64,000 nt of DNA from Ricordea florida (lineage: Eukaryota; Cnidaria; Anthozoa; Corallimorpharia; Ricordeidae). The notes below the pieces were generated by a model. That model was not told where the DNA came from. It saw only the letters and a list, made by a program, of their open reading frames with translations, and did not search any database. Shown one piece after another: positions 1 through 12,376 of this stretch (position 1 is its first letter; each line of letters starts with the position of its first letter). The translations under genes and the position numbers were made by a program. Where the stretch lies: NCBI GenBank assembly GCA_949710005.1, contig OX453272.1:23450391-23514390 (forward strand), written 5' to 3'.

Positions 1-233
1 GGGACCATGAACAGCCCACCAAAAGACAGAAATAAGGCAATCCTCCAACGGGGCCCATGAACACAAAAGGATATATAAATTATAAAGTAATCCCCTGATG
101 AGTGGGCAACCACGAAACAGGCTTGTAGGGATGAACGTGCAGTTTGTTTGTGTGTTTTTTTTCTCACGCAGCATCTACTTCGCTCTACTGCCATGTATTG
201 TGCACTGTTTTACGTTTATCAACTTTTACACGA
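1..233 (+). mobile_element. Penelope-like element tail relic with hammerhead ribozyme
   Basis: From about 85 to 233 the sequence matches the terminal region of the Penelope-like element at 36440-38280. It shares the hammerhead core, a following GTTTGTTTGTG tract, TCTCACGCA/TCTCCCGCA, and a block ending in ATCAACTTTTACAC. No reverse transcriptase sequence is present, so this is a solo tail. The same relic sits at the start of the right duplication copy (53877-54113). Confidence 0.75.
90..132 (+). ncRNA. Hammerhead ribozyme (type I, PLE-associated), left duplication copy
   Basis: All hammerhead core elements are present in order. Stem I pairs ATCCC (90-94) with GGGAT (128-132). The core CTGATGA is at 95-101. 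Stem II is GTGG/CCAC (102-105, 110-113) closed by a GCAA tetraloop. GAAA is at 114-117. A minimal stem III has C118-G125 and A119-T124 with a GGCT loop. Predicted self-cleavage follows the GTA triplet at 127. Hammerheads of this type with a very short stem III are known from Penelope-like elements. They probably act as dimers in such short-stem forms. Activity is inferred, not shown. Confidence 0.85.
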
Positions 234-847
234 GAGACAGGGTTCGTGGTCCTCGCTCGAACTTTAATAAACCTTTACAATGCGTATCTCAGAGATTAAA
301 GATAACCAGCATCCCACAAGTCGGGTTCTTAGATTAAATGTAATTCAGGGACAAGTGTTTAGACTTGCAGAAATTATTGTTTAGCTGGCATCTATGGAAC
401 TTGCAAAGTTGTAATCGTTTCTCCCCCAAGATCTATTCTTTTTTTTTTCACATTTTTATATGCCGATGTTCCTACCCCTTCCTCCCAACCGCGCCCAACC
501 GGGAACTGCACTAACACCTCCGTTTCGGAGACTGCACGATATCCGATTCCTACTTATTCTTTAGTCGTGAGATAGTTTGAGACTAGGTGACTAATACAGC
601 TTTTCAGGACTGCCAAAAAAAAAAAATGTCCAAGGGAGGAGGGGGTTGCGTGATAAAGAAATTTCAGGGCGCCAGGAGCCCATTAGTGCGCCTATTCGAA
701 CCAACGCGACCCACAAAGTTCGAATGTCTGTTTTGACGCTGAACGACAGATTTGTGGCGAGTTAATACCGACTACGATTATTCTTTTTCAATCTCGATGT
801 TTTGTCAAGTATAGAGCAAATTGCATGCATTTTAAGCGAAATTTGCA

Positions 848-945
848 TTTGTAGAGATTCTATTGTTTAGATACTTGATCGTGATTAGATAATTTGTATG
901 AAAATTTGTTTGGATGGCCTGGGTTCGAATAGTCGCACGGTAATA
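848..945 (+). repeat. Dispersed repeat, copy 1 of 3
   Basis: About 98 bp (TTTGTAGAGATTCTATTG to AGTCGCACGGTAATACC) recurs at 54717-54815, within the duplication, and independently at 47990-48088 inside gene B intron 2. The third location shows that it is an interspersed repeat fragment and not only part of the duplication. No coding content is seen. Confidence 0.7.
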
Positions 946-2513
946 CCATTTCGCCTCTTATGCAAAACAACACTGTGAAACATGCAGCGTTTGAACACAC
1001 GCAACACGGGTACTATTTACATAAATGGCTTGTGCATGGTGCCCTTATACGATTAAAAAGATTGGTGAAATTAAAATATGCATTTCAGACGGAAATCGTC
1101 CAAAAAAATTCGATTAAATTTGAAGTAGCTAACAATGTCATTAGTTAAAAAAAATAAAAATTAAAAAAAGGCAGTTAGCCCTACATTAATCGGTCCTCGT
1201 TGCAATGTTGAGAATGGTATCTCGCGATTAAAACTTGTTCGGCGAAAACGACATCGTCACTTTGCCTAACATGAGCTATATAGCATTTCAAATACGGGAT
1301 ATTTTTTTTTTCAATATCGTCAAATTGCCAATATCGGCTTTTCAACACCCCATTAGAAATAATTATGTCCCGGATAGAGCCTTATTAGATTTATCGATCC
1401 TCATTAGTCAGTCATTTTCCTCAAGACAATTAACTTTGCCAAATGACATTTGAAGTTAATCGTGGAAATAAGTATCGCATTGTTCTTCATTAACATTGTA
1501 CAAGGAATGACTACAACTGAGATTATTGAATAGAAAGGACATACAGTAAGAACCTCTAGCTAGCACTCTTTTTTCATATCTATACCATATCATAGAAGTT
1601 ATAGCCAATCAGGAATCAGGAAAGTTGTATATCCGTTGGTGTTCCACCTAGCGTGCCAATTATAAACTGCAATACTTCTAGTTCATCGTATAAAATAGTT
1701 ATGCAACGCTTTATAGTAGGATACCATGGAATATCTCTTGGTAGATATATTAACTGATTAAAAGCACGTGTGTATACCACGAAAAGGAAAAGTAATCCAT
1801 ATGATCTTTAATTCCCTTTATTCCCGGTTGGTATGACCACTTCAATCAGTCAATTTAGCGCACTTCACTGTACGGTAATAGAGCGTTTGCTTCGGTCGCC
1901 AAACTGCGTCTGACGGCAATAAACCGTTGGCATGCGTTCCTCGAAAGCCCCGAGAACGTTTTAGGTCCAAAAAGTCAGTCGTTAATTGCAAAGCACTCAT
2001 TCTGCAAACGCTTTTTTACCGCGTCTTTAAGAGCAGAAATTCTTGACTACTGGCAAAGTTTACCACACAACACGGTGAGTTATTGCTAACGAAACGTCCC
2101 TAAACGTCTCGGGCCTTTCAAGAAACGTGGGCCTGTCCAGGGTCATTAACACGCCAATCGGTTATTCGGTTGTCAAGAAACCGAGCCAGCTGAAATGTTG
2201 ATGTGCAGAGGAAAAGAAAAGAAGGAACAAGTAGCGAGTATATCTGAAATGTTATAACATTTTTCTTTTTCAGCCTATGTTCCAATTTCTGCTTTCGTTT
2301 TCACCAATTTAGCACCAAGTTTTCTTGAGGGTGCTCTGAACTGAAACTGCCCTTTGGGGAATTTTAAGATAAAATTTCTACATTCTGAGTTTAGAAATAA
2401 AGAAGTCAAGTTTTATTGAATTTCTGTTCAAATCCCAATTCCTTTGTGACAGATGCTCGAACACCAAAACAATCCTGTAACATTTTATCATTTCGTGAAA
2501 AGGGTAAAAATTG

Positions 2514-2547
<34 letters not shown>
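2514..2547. repeat. (TA)n microsatellite
   Basis: This is a run of about 17 TA units just downstream of the M13 pseudogene stop codon. The right copy has only a short run at 56643-56652, so the tract changed length after duplication. Confidence 0.9.
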
Positions 2548-2553
<6 letters not shown>

Positions 2554-2593
2554 TCATCGGTGGGACTTGTTACAATACGAGCACTTTAATTTG

Positions 2594-5500
2594 TTACCAA
2601 ACGGAGCACTTCGTCTCAGGGTTCATCGGTGAGCCTTTCGGGCAATTGTAGGCCTTGGCAAATTCATCAAAGTTGGACAAGGATCCAATAACCCTGCGAG
2701 GAAAGCAAAGAGTGAGAAACCACATAAAACAGATGTTATTTATTAGCGCTATAGTTAAATCCATGAATCAGTTCAACAACGAGAGCACTTTTACAAAAGT
2801 AACAATAAGAACCACAGGGACACGAAAAACGCACCGAGCAACAAGAAAGACCTAAGCACTCAGAATGCCAGACAGCTGTCTTTGTGATTTCCAGACACTT
2901 CATGATGCAAGGAAATCACCAGGATCTTAGCAATTGGTTAAAATCTTTCTAGAACATATCCTTAACTGGAACGATTCCTTAAGAATAGAAAAACACATCT
3001 ATTGCAGAATAGTAACATCCACTGACTTTTCAATGAATAGTCACACTTCAAGGTTTCATTGACATCGCAGAAACGCACTGAGTAGCAAACAGAAAGCGCC
3101 ACAGCACAATAGTCTAGAGCAGTTTCATGTCACCCTGTGTGGTTTCATCACAAAAAGTTAGAACCACACTGCATGGTAAAACAAACAGTCTCACGTCACA
3201 GTTGCGTTCAGTAGTTTCAAAACAATGGTTTCACTTTTCTGGTATTGTCTCGTACTAAAGGTTAAACAGAGCCATGGAGCATCACATTGTACATTCAAAT
3301 TCAGTTAATCACATTATATACAAGCACAAAGAGTACCTCCATTTGCCAGGGCTATGTACTCCGAAGTCTACCTGTCGGATGGCCGAGGTATTACGATACT
3401 TGCTGCACCATATCTTAAAATATAAACAAGTGGTAAAGAAGCCTTAGAGAGGTGTGAAATCACAATAAGTTATCATAGTTGGTGAATTTTGCCAATAAGG
3501 AAAGTTTTTCTCGCTGTTCGAACTGAGACTACCGAAATAATTATTTTGCAAAACAGAAGTCAAATAAAGCGTTAACGTGGGGTATTTTAAACACCTCATC
3601 ATACCAATCTCAGTCTTTTCTTTTTGTGGATAAGATGCAAATAACGGAGAACACTTTTTAGCTCGTCCATGCACGTCTTACTGACAAAATCAATTTCGCT
3701 TTACGTTGACAACGTTTGACGGCTAATAAAAAAAAAAAGAATTGTTTGACGGCGCACGGTCAACCTATAGACAATGTCAGGAACAGAATACATTATAGCT
3801 TTATAAGCGGCGGATTACCTGGGCAAAACCTAAAAAGAAAATCTGTTCGTTGGAGAACTTTTTCAATCCAGGGAGAGTTGGTTCTTCATGTCCTCTGGTA
3901 CTCTTCCAGTTTTGATAAGCCTTGAATGGTGAAAGTATAAAGTTAAAGATACGAATAACATCGAACCTACTATGTATAATGTTAGTAGACAAAAGACTTG
4001 AAGGTGCAATGATCCAGGTGTAAGGGATAATAAATCAAGCACGATGTACAGTGTTTCATCACGTATAAAAAACGCCGAGAAGGGACGGAAAACATGACTC
4101 GTAGCAATATATTTTTGTTCAAATTTAAGGTGTTCGAGCTGGTATTGAACATTTTATATAGGTTTTTAGGAAAAATGATTTTGAAGAAGGAATAAAAGAT
4201 GCTAAATAGGTCGTTTTTCATCAGGGGCCGGTTGTTCGAAGGCTGATTAGCACTAAGCCAGGTTTAATTTTTAACCCGGGTTTCATTTCCTCTAGTTAAA
4301 ACGCATTTTCTCCGATAACTTTCTCGGTTTTTCAGAGCATACATTCATGAAATTGTATTTAAAAAGAATTATATTGAATTTGCTTTTAAAGCTCTCATAT
4401 CTGCATTGAAATTTCGCACTAACCCTGGGTTACTTTAACCTTGCTTCGAGCAACCCGGCCAAGAAGTTTAAAAACGATCAAGGTCAACCAACCTGAAAAG
4501 CTTGTTTGATTCCACCATTATCGGCGATATTTTCACCAAGGGTTTGCTCACCTTTAAGCTGTACAAAAAAAAAAAAGAAACGAATGTAAGACAGATAGAA
4601 CTATTAACATGCTCCCAGCAAAGGCGGCCGGTTTAATTCAGCAGCGGCCGGTTTAATTCAGGTGCTGGTCCCAGCCCGTTCTCTTTTTAGGCTTAATCGC
4701 AATTGCTAAAAATTACGTTCACGCTGCGAGGGTCAATTATTTAATTCGAAGGAAAACAAGTAAAAGAACAAAAAGTCAATTAAACCCTAATATAAGCTAA
4801 GTGAGACAACTAAAAAGAAAATAGTTAGTCGAGGACTACTTCTGACTACTGCAATTTACTAATTTTTGTACTGTGCACTTTATTTTATAGAAAGATTTGT
4901 CAGGTCATAATGCACCACGTTTTTCAATTTCCAACATTGACTTGAAAAGTCATTGTAGTTAAGATATAAATTTGGTTTCTGAGGTAATTGGGTTTGGTGT
5001 GGGTACATGATAAAGAAATGCGCGAAGCTTGCCCTAGTCCCTTCTCCAAAACGCCGAAAATGCAGTGAAAACGTGTTCATCAACAGGCGTATTGAAATCG
5101 ATGTTAAGCCGGTTTCCGCTCGCACATGTCTAGGATATTTCGCGGGTGAAACGTTTTAGAGTTTACTTTTCGTCACGTGACCATGCTTGTTCTGCTTTTC
5201 AACTCACGTGTTTACACATGCAATTGGATACCATCACGCTGACTCACAGCAAAGTGGCTTCTGTCTTGTGGGCAGTAGCCACAAAAACATGAAATGATTA
5301 AAATGAAAACCGTCATCGACAACAGCGAGCAATTTTCAGAAAGAGAAAAATGCAGTTCTTTGATTATGTTTCGCACCAAGAGCTTCGGTGCTACTTAATG
5401 TCACGGACTTAAGTAAAACAAGCGTGCTTTGGGACTTCCCAGTAGTTTTGAACTGGTTTATTGCCTTTGGTTTACAGACAACTAACTAGTCAATTGAAAA

Positions 5501-7180
5501 AGAATAACATTCACGCAAATTAATTTCTAGTTATTTAAAAAACTGACTGAAAAACGATCTAGTTAACTTGATATAAAAAATACTTACAATTCTGTGGGGC
5601 TTTATCCCGAATCTAGCACGTAAAAACAAGATATTTTCTGTGATTTTGGCACACTGTGATAAACGCGTCGATGTTTTCAAAGAATCTCTCTCTCTTATCT
5701 CTCTATCACATTTTTTCCGACCACTCCTTAATTGGCGGCACTCACGTTGTATAATCTGCCGACATGTGCAAAACAGATTACGCTACTTAAAGTAAGTTGA
5801 CAAATTCACGAAATCCTGGCTTCTTACTGTACCTTAAGGCTTATATGAGAGAGTTAATCACTTTCTTGGAAATATTTAAATTGTAAATAAACGCCTAACA
5901 CTCTACATTGCTGACAATTCATCGTTCTCATCTTACTCAAGCTACGTGAAAACAGACGCAACAACTCCCATCATTGTTGGAGTTGTTGGTCAGGCAGATC
6001 TTGGATGTTGTTGGTAGTGGTGTGCAAACGGATGCAACAACTTGTTTGAAATTCGAAAAAATATCCCGCACGTGTACGTCGCGTACTATGACGCACGTGC
6101 ATCTCCATGGAGACCATATTGTAATGCGCGTGCGTGGCCCCAAAAATGTTGGATCAGTGTGTGCAAACGGGCGCAACATTGTTGTGCTACGCTCAGTGAT
6201 CACGGAACAAAAGAAATTTTCGGAGTGGCTGGCTCAAAAGTTTGACCACTTTCAAACTTCGCGCAACAACACACAACAACATGCAACAGGGTGTGTGAGC
6301 GGACGCAATAGAAACACCTTACCATGTTGGAAGTCGTTGCACAGCAGTTTTGAGTTCGTTTGAACGGACCTTAAAAATTATTACGTTGTCTAAGATTTTA
6401 ATATTTTATTTCACGTACACACTTTGATTTGACCTTCGCGTTTGTATTAGTCCCTGAAAGCTAATCACTTACTTCGAACGCGGCACGTTCCTTCTCGAAA
6501 ACCTACCAAGTTGCATTCTAAAGCTTACAAGATTAAAACTCAGCATCAACCACCAGGATCACCATGATAAGCAAATGGCTATTAAAGTACGAAAACAAAA
6601 TTATAAGAACTATGGCTTACATTCTTTCCGTGAAAGGTTTAATTAGAGTATTGATGAACGAGGCATTGCGTTTTCTTTTTAAAGGCCGCTATAGATCTAT
6701 TTGTCCACCATTCCATCAAGTGTCTATCCTTGTTGAACAAACGACCTTCGTAAAATGAATACATGTTAGCGGCTTAAAATTTTAACCTTAAAATGAACTT
6801 TCCACATTAATCAAGCATGGCGTAGTCACAACTATGGCTGAGGCAACTTGAGGGCAAAAACAAATTATATACGATACATCAAAATTAACTCTCAATCAAC
6901 CACTCAAATGGCGTAGCAATCTCTCCACAACCCTTACGAGCGCAAACATTTCGGTTGGATGGGACATACCATATAGAGCCAGAGCAAAGGTCCAGTAAAA
7001 GTAATGTAACGATCCAGTGAAGAAAAACGTATACATGAAACTACGATACAACTTCTCAAGAGTAGAGGAATATACTCTGCAGAATAAGAAACGTGAGGCG
7101 GACTGACCGTACCGTTATCATCAAATCCATGGGTGATTTCATGCCCCACCACCATTCCTATTCCACCATAGTTAAGAGCT
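2594..7180 (-). pseudogene. M13 metallopeptidase (neprilysin/ECE-like) 3' fragment, truncated copy
   Basis: Six minus-strand exons match the intact right-hand gene: 7180-7113 (zinc motif HEITH), 6745-6621, 4558-4493 (GENIADNGG, third zinc ligand region), 3920-3819, 3413-3337 and 2693-2594 (ends CSVW then stop). The upstream exons encoding NAYYS and FPAGILQ are absent, because the duplication ends at about 8330. Exon 6745-6621 carries an in-frame TAA (YSN-stop-TFHGK) where the right copy has TAC. It also reads KDRH in place of KDGN. Exon 3920-3819 is one codon shorter than its partner. Splice sites are still intact. A product would lack the zinc-binding Glu of ENIAD, so it cannot be an active peptidase. 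I judge it a pseudogene. Confidence 0.9.
5362..5780. other. 414-bp segment present only in left duplication copy
   Basis: The segment is bounded by GATTA at 5362-5366 and 5776-5780. The right copy has a single GATTA at 59561-59565 at the equivalent point, in the same M13 intron. It is either an insertion with a 5-bp target duplication or a microhomology deletion in the right copy. No ORF or terminal inverted repeat is evident. Confidence 0.8.
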
Positions 7181-8330
7181 CTGAAGAAAAAGAAAGATAA
7201 AAAAAAATGAAGATTACAGACAGCTCTAAGGATATCAACATAAGACAATAAAACACGAAGAGGGTGACAACATTCGACCCTACACGACTTTATTATTAGC
7301 AAATGTATAAGATGATCGTTATAGGTAAAGGCGCACAAAGCAACGAAGACACACACAGCTGGAACGTATTCCGATGCCTTCAGGAAGAAGCCCCTAAGGG
7401 CACCTTTTAGGTTACAAAAACTCTCACAAAGAATATCAGAGACTTATGCGTAGGATAATAGAGCATGAAGATGACAATATATAGCCTCATAGGATATTTA
7501 TACAACCAACTGGACCTTATAATGAAACCATTTTATTGCATACGGCCATGCCATGCTGATAAGCTGGGATTTTTGCCCACGGTTGGTCAGTGGAATATCC
7601 GTGTGCGACTTAATTGGTTTTGCCGGTGGTGTAGTGGTTCGTAATATCTCAACCGCGAGAGTCAGTGTTTTATCACATATAAAACGCTGATAGAATATTT
7701 GGAAATACGACGTGTATCAAATTATCTGTGAAAATTTTGATTGTGTTTGAAAATTCGAGGTGTTTGACATGTGATGAAACCCAGGTATCAAGAGTTTGAT
7801 ACCCTTTCTCGAACGAAACTAATTAGAGCGATAAAAATGAGCCAAGCTTCATCACATAAAGCTCGTCACGGTGCTTGATTTCATTACTGGGATGCCAGTT
7901 AAAATCCCAGTCTGAAAATGGGCTTTTTTTGGGGGGAGGGGGGTGGGGGGGGGGGTTTCTCCAGTTAGAAAATTGCATTATTGCGCAAGATTGCCCATAT
8001 AAGGGTTAACAATGACGTCACCGGCGAGCTGTAGAGACTCAATTAGAATATTTAACTGTTTTTTCATGGCGGTGAAATGGATGTAGTAAAAATTGTGTTT
8101 TATTCGATCTTCAAACAAAATATGACCTTATGGGGCCGGAGAATGAAGCTTTAAAAGTCATGACTAAAAGCTGTGGTACCAATTGAGCTTTCCCTTCACT
8201 TACGGATAAATTTAACTATCCAGATCCGACTTAAGTCGCACAACAACTAGCAAGCTCCGCTTGTGGTGGTGTTTGTAGTCATGCCTAAAGCGCGTCGTAT
8301 ATCGTAAACTCTAATTTGCTTAAAGTAAAA

Positions 8331-9000
8331 ACGTCTCGGAGCGACATTTGTGACTATTGCTTTTGCTGCTGCTATTCGTTACTTTTGTGTACCTTGTTTT
8401 GTGTACACAAGCATTTCACTCAAACAAATACAGCTGCTTCCATAGCAGTAGCTTGACTGATACTTGGTGTTATTCTGATGGTTTCATTGATTGTACACTC
8501 CGGATATGGATACTATGTCTGGAGTAGAGGATTCTGCCGCGTTGAGTACCATGACAAAAATGGCAAAGTTGAGGGTCGCATTCTCATGTTTCTAAGAGTC
8601 ATGTTGTCTTTTGTCGTTTTTACGGCCTATTTCAGGATTTTTCGTTTTATTTCACGGCATAATCAAGCTGTTTTGCCTAACTTACAGCGAGGAAACAACG
8701 CTCATATCAAAGAGGCGAAGATATCGCGTGCTTTATTCTTGTTGTTCTCGGATTCGCGTTGTGCTGGCCACCAACAGCTGTCATTCAACTTTTGCTTATT
8801 GCTGGTGAGAAGAATTCGTTTCGAACTCCGCCTTTTGTGATCTTTCTCCAAACATTATTTATATTCGCAAGTAGCGCTATAAATCCATTTATTTACTGTT
8901 TTACCAACGGCCGTTTAAGAAAGGAATACCTAAAGATGTCGCTTTTATCCATTGGCCCGAAATATGCCAGATCAATCATTATGAATCACATGTGTCTGAA
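8331..9000 (+). pseudogene. GPCR pseudogene 1 (rhodopsin family, TM3 onward)
   Basis: Translated pieces in shifting frames match the intact GPCR at 12377-13360. A TM3-end piece reads FAAAIRYFCV near 8360. A TM5/ICL3 piece reads FRIFRFISRHNQAVLPNLQRG near 8620-8700. A TM6-TM7 piece reads FALCWPP, then SSAINPFIY and NGRLRKEY at 8750-8935. At least two frameshifts separate them. TM1, TM2 and the start of TM3 are missing because the left duplication copy is joined directly before TM3. The relic is nearest to GPCR pseudogene 3. Confidence 0.85.
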
Positions 9001-9940
9001 GCCTTGCAATGATTTTTTTTTTAGGCTCTCGTTGATTTATTTGCTTAGACTCTTTTGGTAAAATGGGACATCAAATGTGGCTCAGAATCCCACAGACGAT
9101 TGTTGGCACAAAAAACGTTTTTCAAATACGTTTGACAAAACACTATATATCTGTACATAGTCTGCAGGTTTTCTCAAGGAAGTCCTCAAGCTTTGTTCTA
9201 TGGACAGACTATCCACCGTTTTGCCGATTTCCTAAACGAAAACGATAGGAAATATCAAAAAACCCCAGAAGTAACACGTCTTTTTGCATTCCCAGGCTGA
9301 AGAAAATGAATGGTGTAAAGAGGGCTTTGGCAATGAACAAATCTCAGGCAATACATTAAGCTAGTTTAATAAAAAAAATTCGTATCGTTCTCTCACATTG
9401 TCTGAATCCAATTTGGTATTGATTTTTATGATCACCATTAATCATGACTTCGTACTCACTACAGAGTAAACTGAAATTGAACAGTTTAAACGCGCGTTTA
9501 TTTATTACTGCTTTTTTCGATTTATTTCCTGTTATCTTCAAGTTAACTTTATAATTCTGTAATAAATATAAATGCCTATTTGATTTTGTTGTATCTCTAG
9601 TTAATTATTTGTTTTAAAACCACGCGTATGTTGTGTGTTATGCTGTCTATCTATTCATCTATCTCACATTTGGCTCCTGGTGGAACCCACATGGTCAACA
9701 ACGCTAACGAGTATGTTAATAAACTGAAGTGAAGAATATAGAGCCACGAAGAGGCCGCTCTGGAGAAGGCGAAGGTTGTCCAATACTCCGACCAATTTAT
9801 GCAAAGTATTGTATGGTATTATATGGCTATAACAATAATTCAACAATGCATTCTTGAACGACACAATACAACACAATGCATTTTTATACAATGCTGTGTA
9901 TAAATTTCTCAGAGTATTGGACAAGTATGGGGAATGTTTA

Positions 9941-10080
9941 CTATATTAGAACAAGGATTTGCGCCCACAAGACAAAATATTATTAAGTTCCACTTGTTAC
10001 ATGAAAAGGGGGAACGATTCCATCTACCTCTAGCTTTGGTAGTTTAGGCGTTTCGTACGACGCTGTTTCCAGAAAAAGAT
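9941..10080 (-). pseudogene. Relic of a discoidin-domain terminal exon
   Basis: On the minus strand a CTACAG acceptor precedes a degraded copy of the last exon of gene A (19002-18862). It shares F-SGN, VV-NA, a TAACAAGTGG block, and GTTCTAAT followed by the TAG stop. An internal TAA and frameshifts break it. Flanking sequence at 9300-9960 also matches 17380-18860. A block holding a GPCR and the 3' end of a gene-A-like gene was therefore duplicated in tandem long ago. Confidence 0.75.
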
Positions 10081-10519
10081 CTGTAGACGGATATTAAATA
10101 AGGATTATTATCGGAGTTCTATGAATATACTGAATAAATAGCTTGTTGGAGCGGCACATCTACCAGGTGTTTATATAAGTACAAGACAGCAAATTTTGCG
10201 CTCCCTAGGGAAATGCGCGGTAAGAGCTTGTGTAAAGCAAAGAAAACATAAAAGACATAAACTGAAAGGGAAGGAGCGAGCCCATCACCAAGCGAAAGCT
10301 TGTCCAGTTCACAGTAAGGCTCATCGCTAAGAGAGATACAGAAACAGAAAGAAAGAAACATAAGCAGTCGTTTACCTCTAAAAGCACATTTCTCACATGG
10401 AATTCTATATCACTTGAAACTAGGTTCCTTTTTTCTTCAAGAAAATTACCACCACTGAAGCCTAGCACGGTTCCTCCTTGAATAGAAACTCTCAATTGCC
10501 CCGCTTTTTATTTTACTTG

Positions 10520-11400
10520 GATTATCTTCGCTGAATCACGGTTTCAATCGGCTAGCATCAACTTGACCAGACAAGGCACGAGTCAACAAGGGTTTATTGA
10601 TTTCAGTTGGTTCAACAATATTCACAACAATATGTGGGTCAATAATATTCCCGTTGATGGTCGCATCATTTATTGGCAGCGCATTTAGAGGGTCCCCAAT
10701 ACTTTTGGCGGGATGCGGGATTTGACTTTTTTTTCGTGGTGATATTAGGGATTTGAGCCAAAAACAGGGACGGAAAGCAGGAATTTCAGTTGCGATTGGG
10801 TGCGGGATTATAGGGTTGAGATACTAGATTGGCGAGGGAAACAGACTGGGATACGGGATTTCATAATCAACTCCAATGTGACTTCATCCTAAGTTGACAA
10901 GCGCAAAAATCGCAAGCTGGCGGAAATGAACCTTTTGTGCGTATAGCTGTGTCAGGTGTCAACTGAATGAATAGCAAACGACGGTTCTGTACCCTGCCGA
11001 AGACTTGCAATTGTCAAACGTATCCAATTATCGCTTACCCCAGGTTAGTATCAGATCGTCGTATCAGGTCTTCAAGTAATTATTATTTAACGAATTGCTA
11101 CTTAAAACGCAAAAACGTCTTAGAAAATAGGGCGGGTTGGGATTCCCAAGTAAAGAAGGATGGCGAGATTAACAGGAAAAATTGTGCGGGAAAACGGGAT
11201 CTGAGAATGTGGACCTTCCGTTCAATTCATTGCAAAAAACAGGACGTCGTGCCCAAACCGCCATTTCGATTTCCATGTTATCAAATAGAGACATATTAAT
11301 GGCCGTCTTAGTCATGCCTTTCTCATCGTTATCGTTGATCAGAAGAAAATGGCTCCTTATTATTGCGTTCTGTGCGCCAGATGAAACAGTTGAATTGAGG
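10520..11400 (+). pseudogene. GPCR pseudogene 2 (split by a MITE)
   Basis: At 10520-10680 the sequence matches the start and N-terminal region of the intact GPCR (TTGACCAGACAAGGCACGAG and following). From 11224 to 11392 it matches ICL1-TM2-TM3 start, with GRRAQTAISISMLSNRDILM, VMPFSS and KWLLIIAFC readable. A 530-bp MITE separates the two parts. The D of the TM2 LSxxD motif is kept, but the ORF stops soon after. The promoter-side sequence near 10200-10310 resembles that at 11660-11790, upstream of the intact gene. Confidence 0.8.
10686..11217. mobile_element. MITE-like element, copy 1 (GAGGGTCC ends)
   Basis: It matches the better preserved copy at 17777-18231 through GGGTCCCCAATACTTTTG, a GCGGGATTT-rich body, an AATGAACC block and CGCAAAAACGTCTT. 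The right end (GTGGACCTT) has decayed. It is inserted in GPCR pseudogene 2. It has no coding capacity. Confidence 0.8.
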
Positions 11401-12376
11401 TAAAAGTGCGTTGGTCCTTATTTTCATATTTATGTCACATTTTTATGATGTTTATTAAAACTTCTTGTTTTGTCACGCCAGTGATCTTTATAACATTTCC
11501 CATTTACAGAGTATGTTTTCTTTTTGTTTTAGCTTAGACTTATGCAAATTTAGAAGCCAAGAAGTATTTGCCAATAATCTCTGAATGTTCCATAGAACAG
11601 CATCGCTATTTTGGTCACGTTCGTGATCTTTGTATTTCTCTTAAGTACAAAAAGGGTAATTTTACGCTCCCTGTGGATATTGGTGGCAAGACCAAAAATG
11701 TCAATGTAGTGGAAAACAAACAAACAAACAATAAGAAGCCATAAACTGAAAAAAATAATGAGTCCATCAACAAGAAGCTGCCCCTTGGTTGAAAAAAATA
11801 ATTGCATGTACTATTTTTTCTTTATAAAGCGGAGTTAATTAAGTTGGCTTGGATAATTTAAATTTTTATAGGCACACCTATTCTAGGTACAGTACACTGC
11901 GAATATGACTATTGTGTGCTCTTGCACAGTATGTCTCTCAAACGCCTCTGATTACTACAAAATAATCAAAGTTAATAACAAATATCACCTTTATACCTAA
12001 AACTAATCAAACATACCTGATATCCAAACAAAATTTAATATGAACTTTATTATCTTTTCCGTTAGAACGCAACACAAGGAGGCATCAAATAACATAGCGG
12101 TAAACAAGAATACTTCGAGCGACTTTCAACAGACCACACTGGTGTTTTTCTGGTTCACAATAAAGCCATATGTTAACTACTATAAAGGTAGATTGATCAC
12201 CTGATAACGCTTAAGTTGAAACTGAGTTCCCTTTTCAGTATTTTTTTCTTTTTTCCAAAACAACAAGATAACAAGATAACTGAGCTGCCGTCAAGCTTTT
12301 GGCTGCGACAGGTTCTTGACCAACAGTTTCTAATCTGCATATAATTTTACACGGATTTTCTGCGCTAAATCACGAC
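11401..12376. other. Intergenic region upstream of the intact GPCR
   Basis: No coding exon or recognised repeat was seen. The part at 11640-11800 is diverged from, but alignable with, 10190-10310 upstream of GPCR pseudogene 2, so it belongs to the same duplicated block. Promoter elements for the GPCR presumably lie here, but none is identifiable. Confidence 0.5.

Larger units (their letters stand above)
1..8330. repeat. Segmental duplication, left copy (truncated)
   Basis: This segment aligns base for base, with small indels, to 53877-62103 in the same orientation. The copies share intergenic sequence, M13 peptidase exons, introns and repeats, so this is a segmental duplication and not a transposon family. 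Similarity stops near 8330, inside an ORF start that stays open in the right copy but holds stops here. The true left end lies outside the window. Copy-specific differences include a 414-bp segment at 5362-5775 absent from the right copy, a longer TA tract at 2514-2547, and a G-rich tract near 7930 where the right copy has a T tract. An uncollapsed haplotype in the assembly could also give such a pair, but the different right flanks favour real duplication. Confidence 0.93.

Noticed and set aside
5974-6363. 129-aa plus-strand ORF
   Set aside because: It lies in an M13 intron within TTGTTG/CAACA-rich repeat-like sequence and is broken in the right duplication copy (deletion near 59830), so no selection for the frame is apparent.
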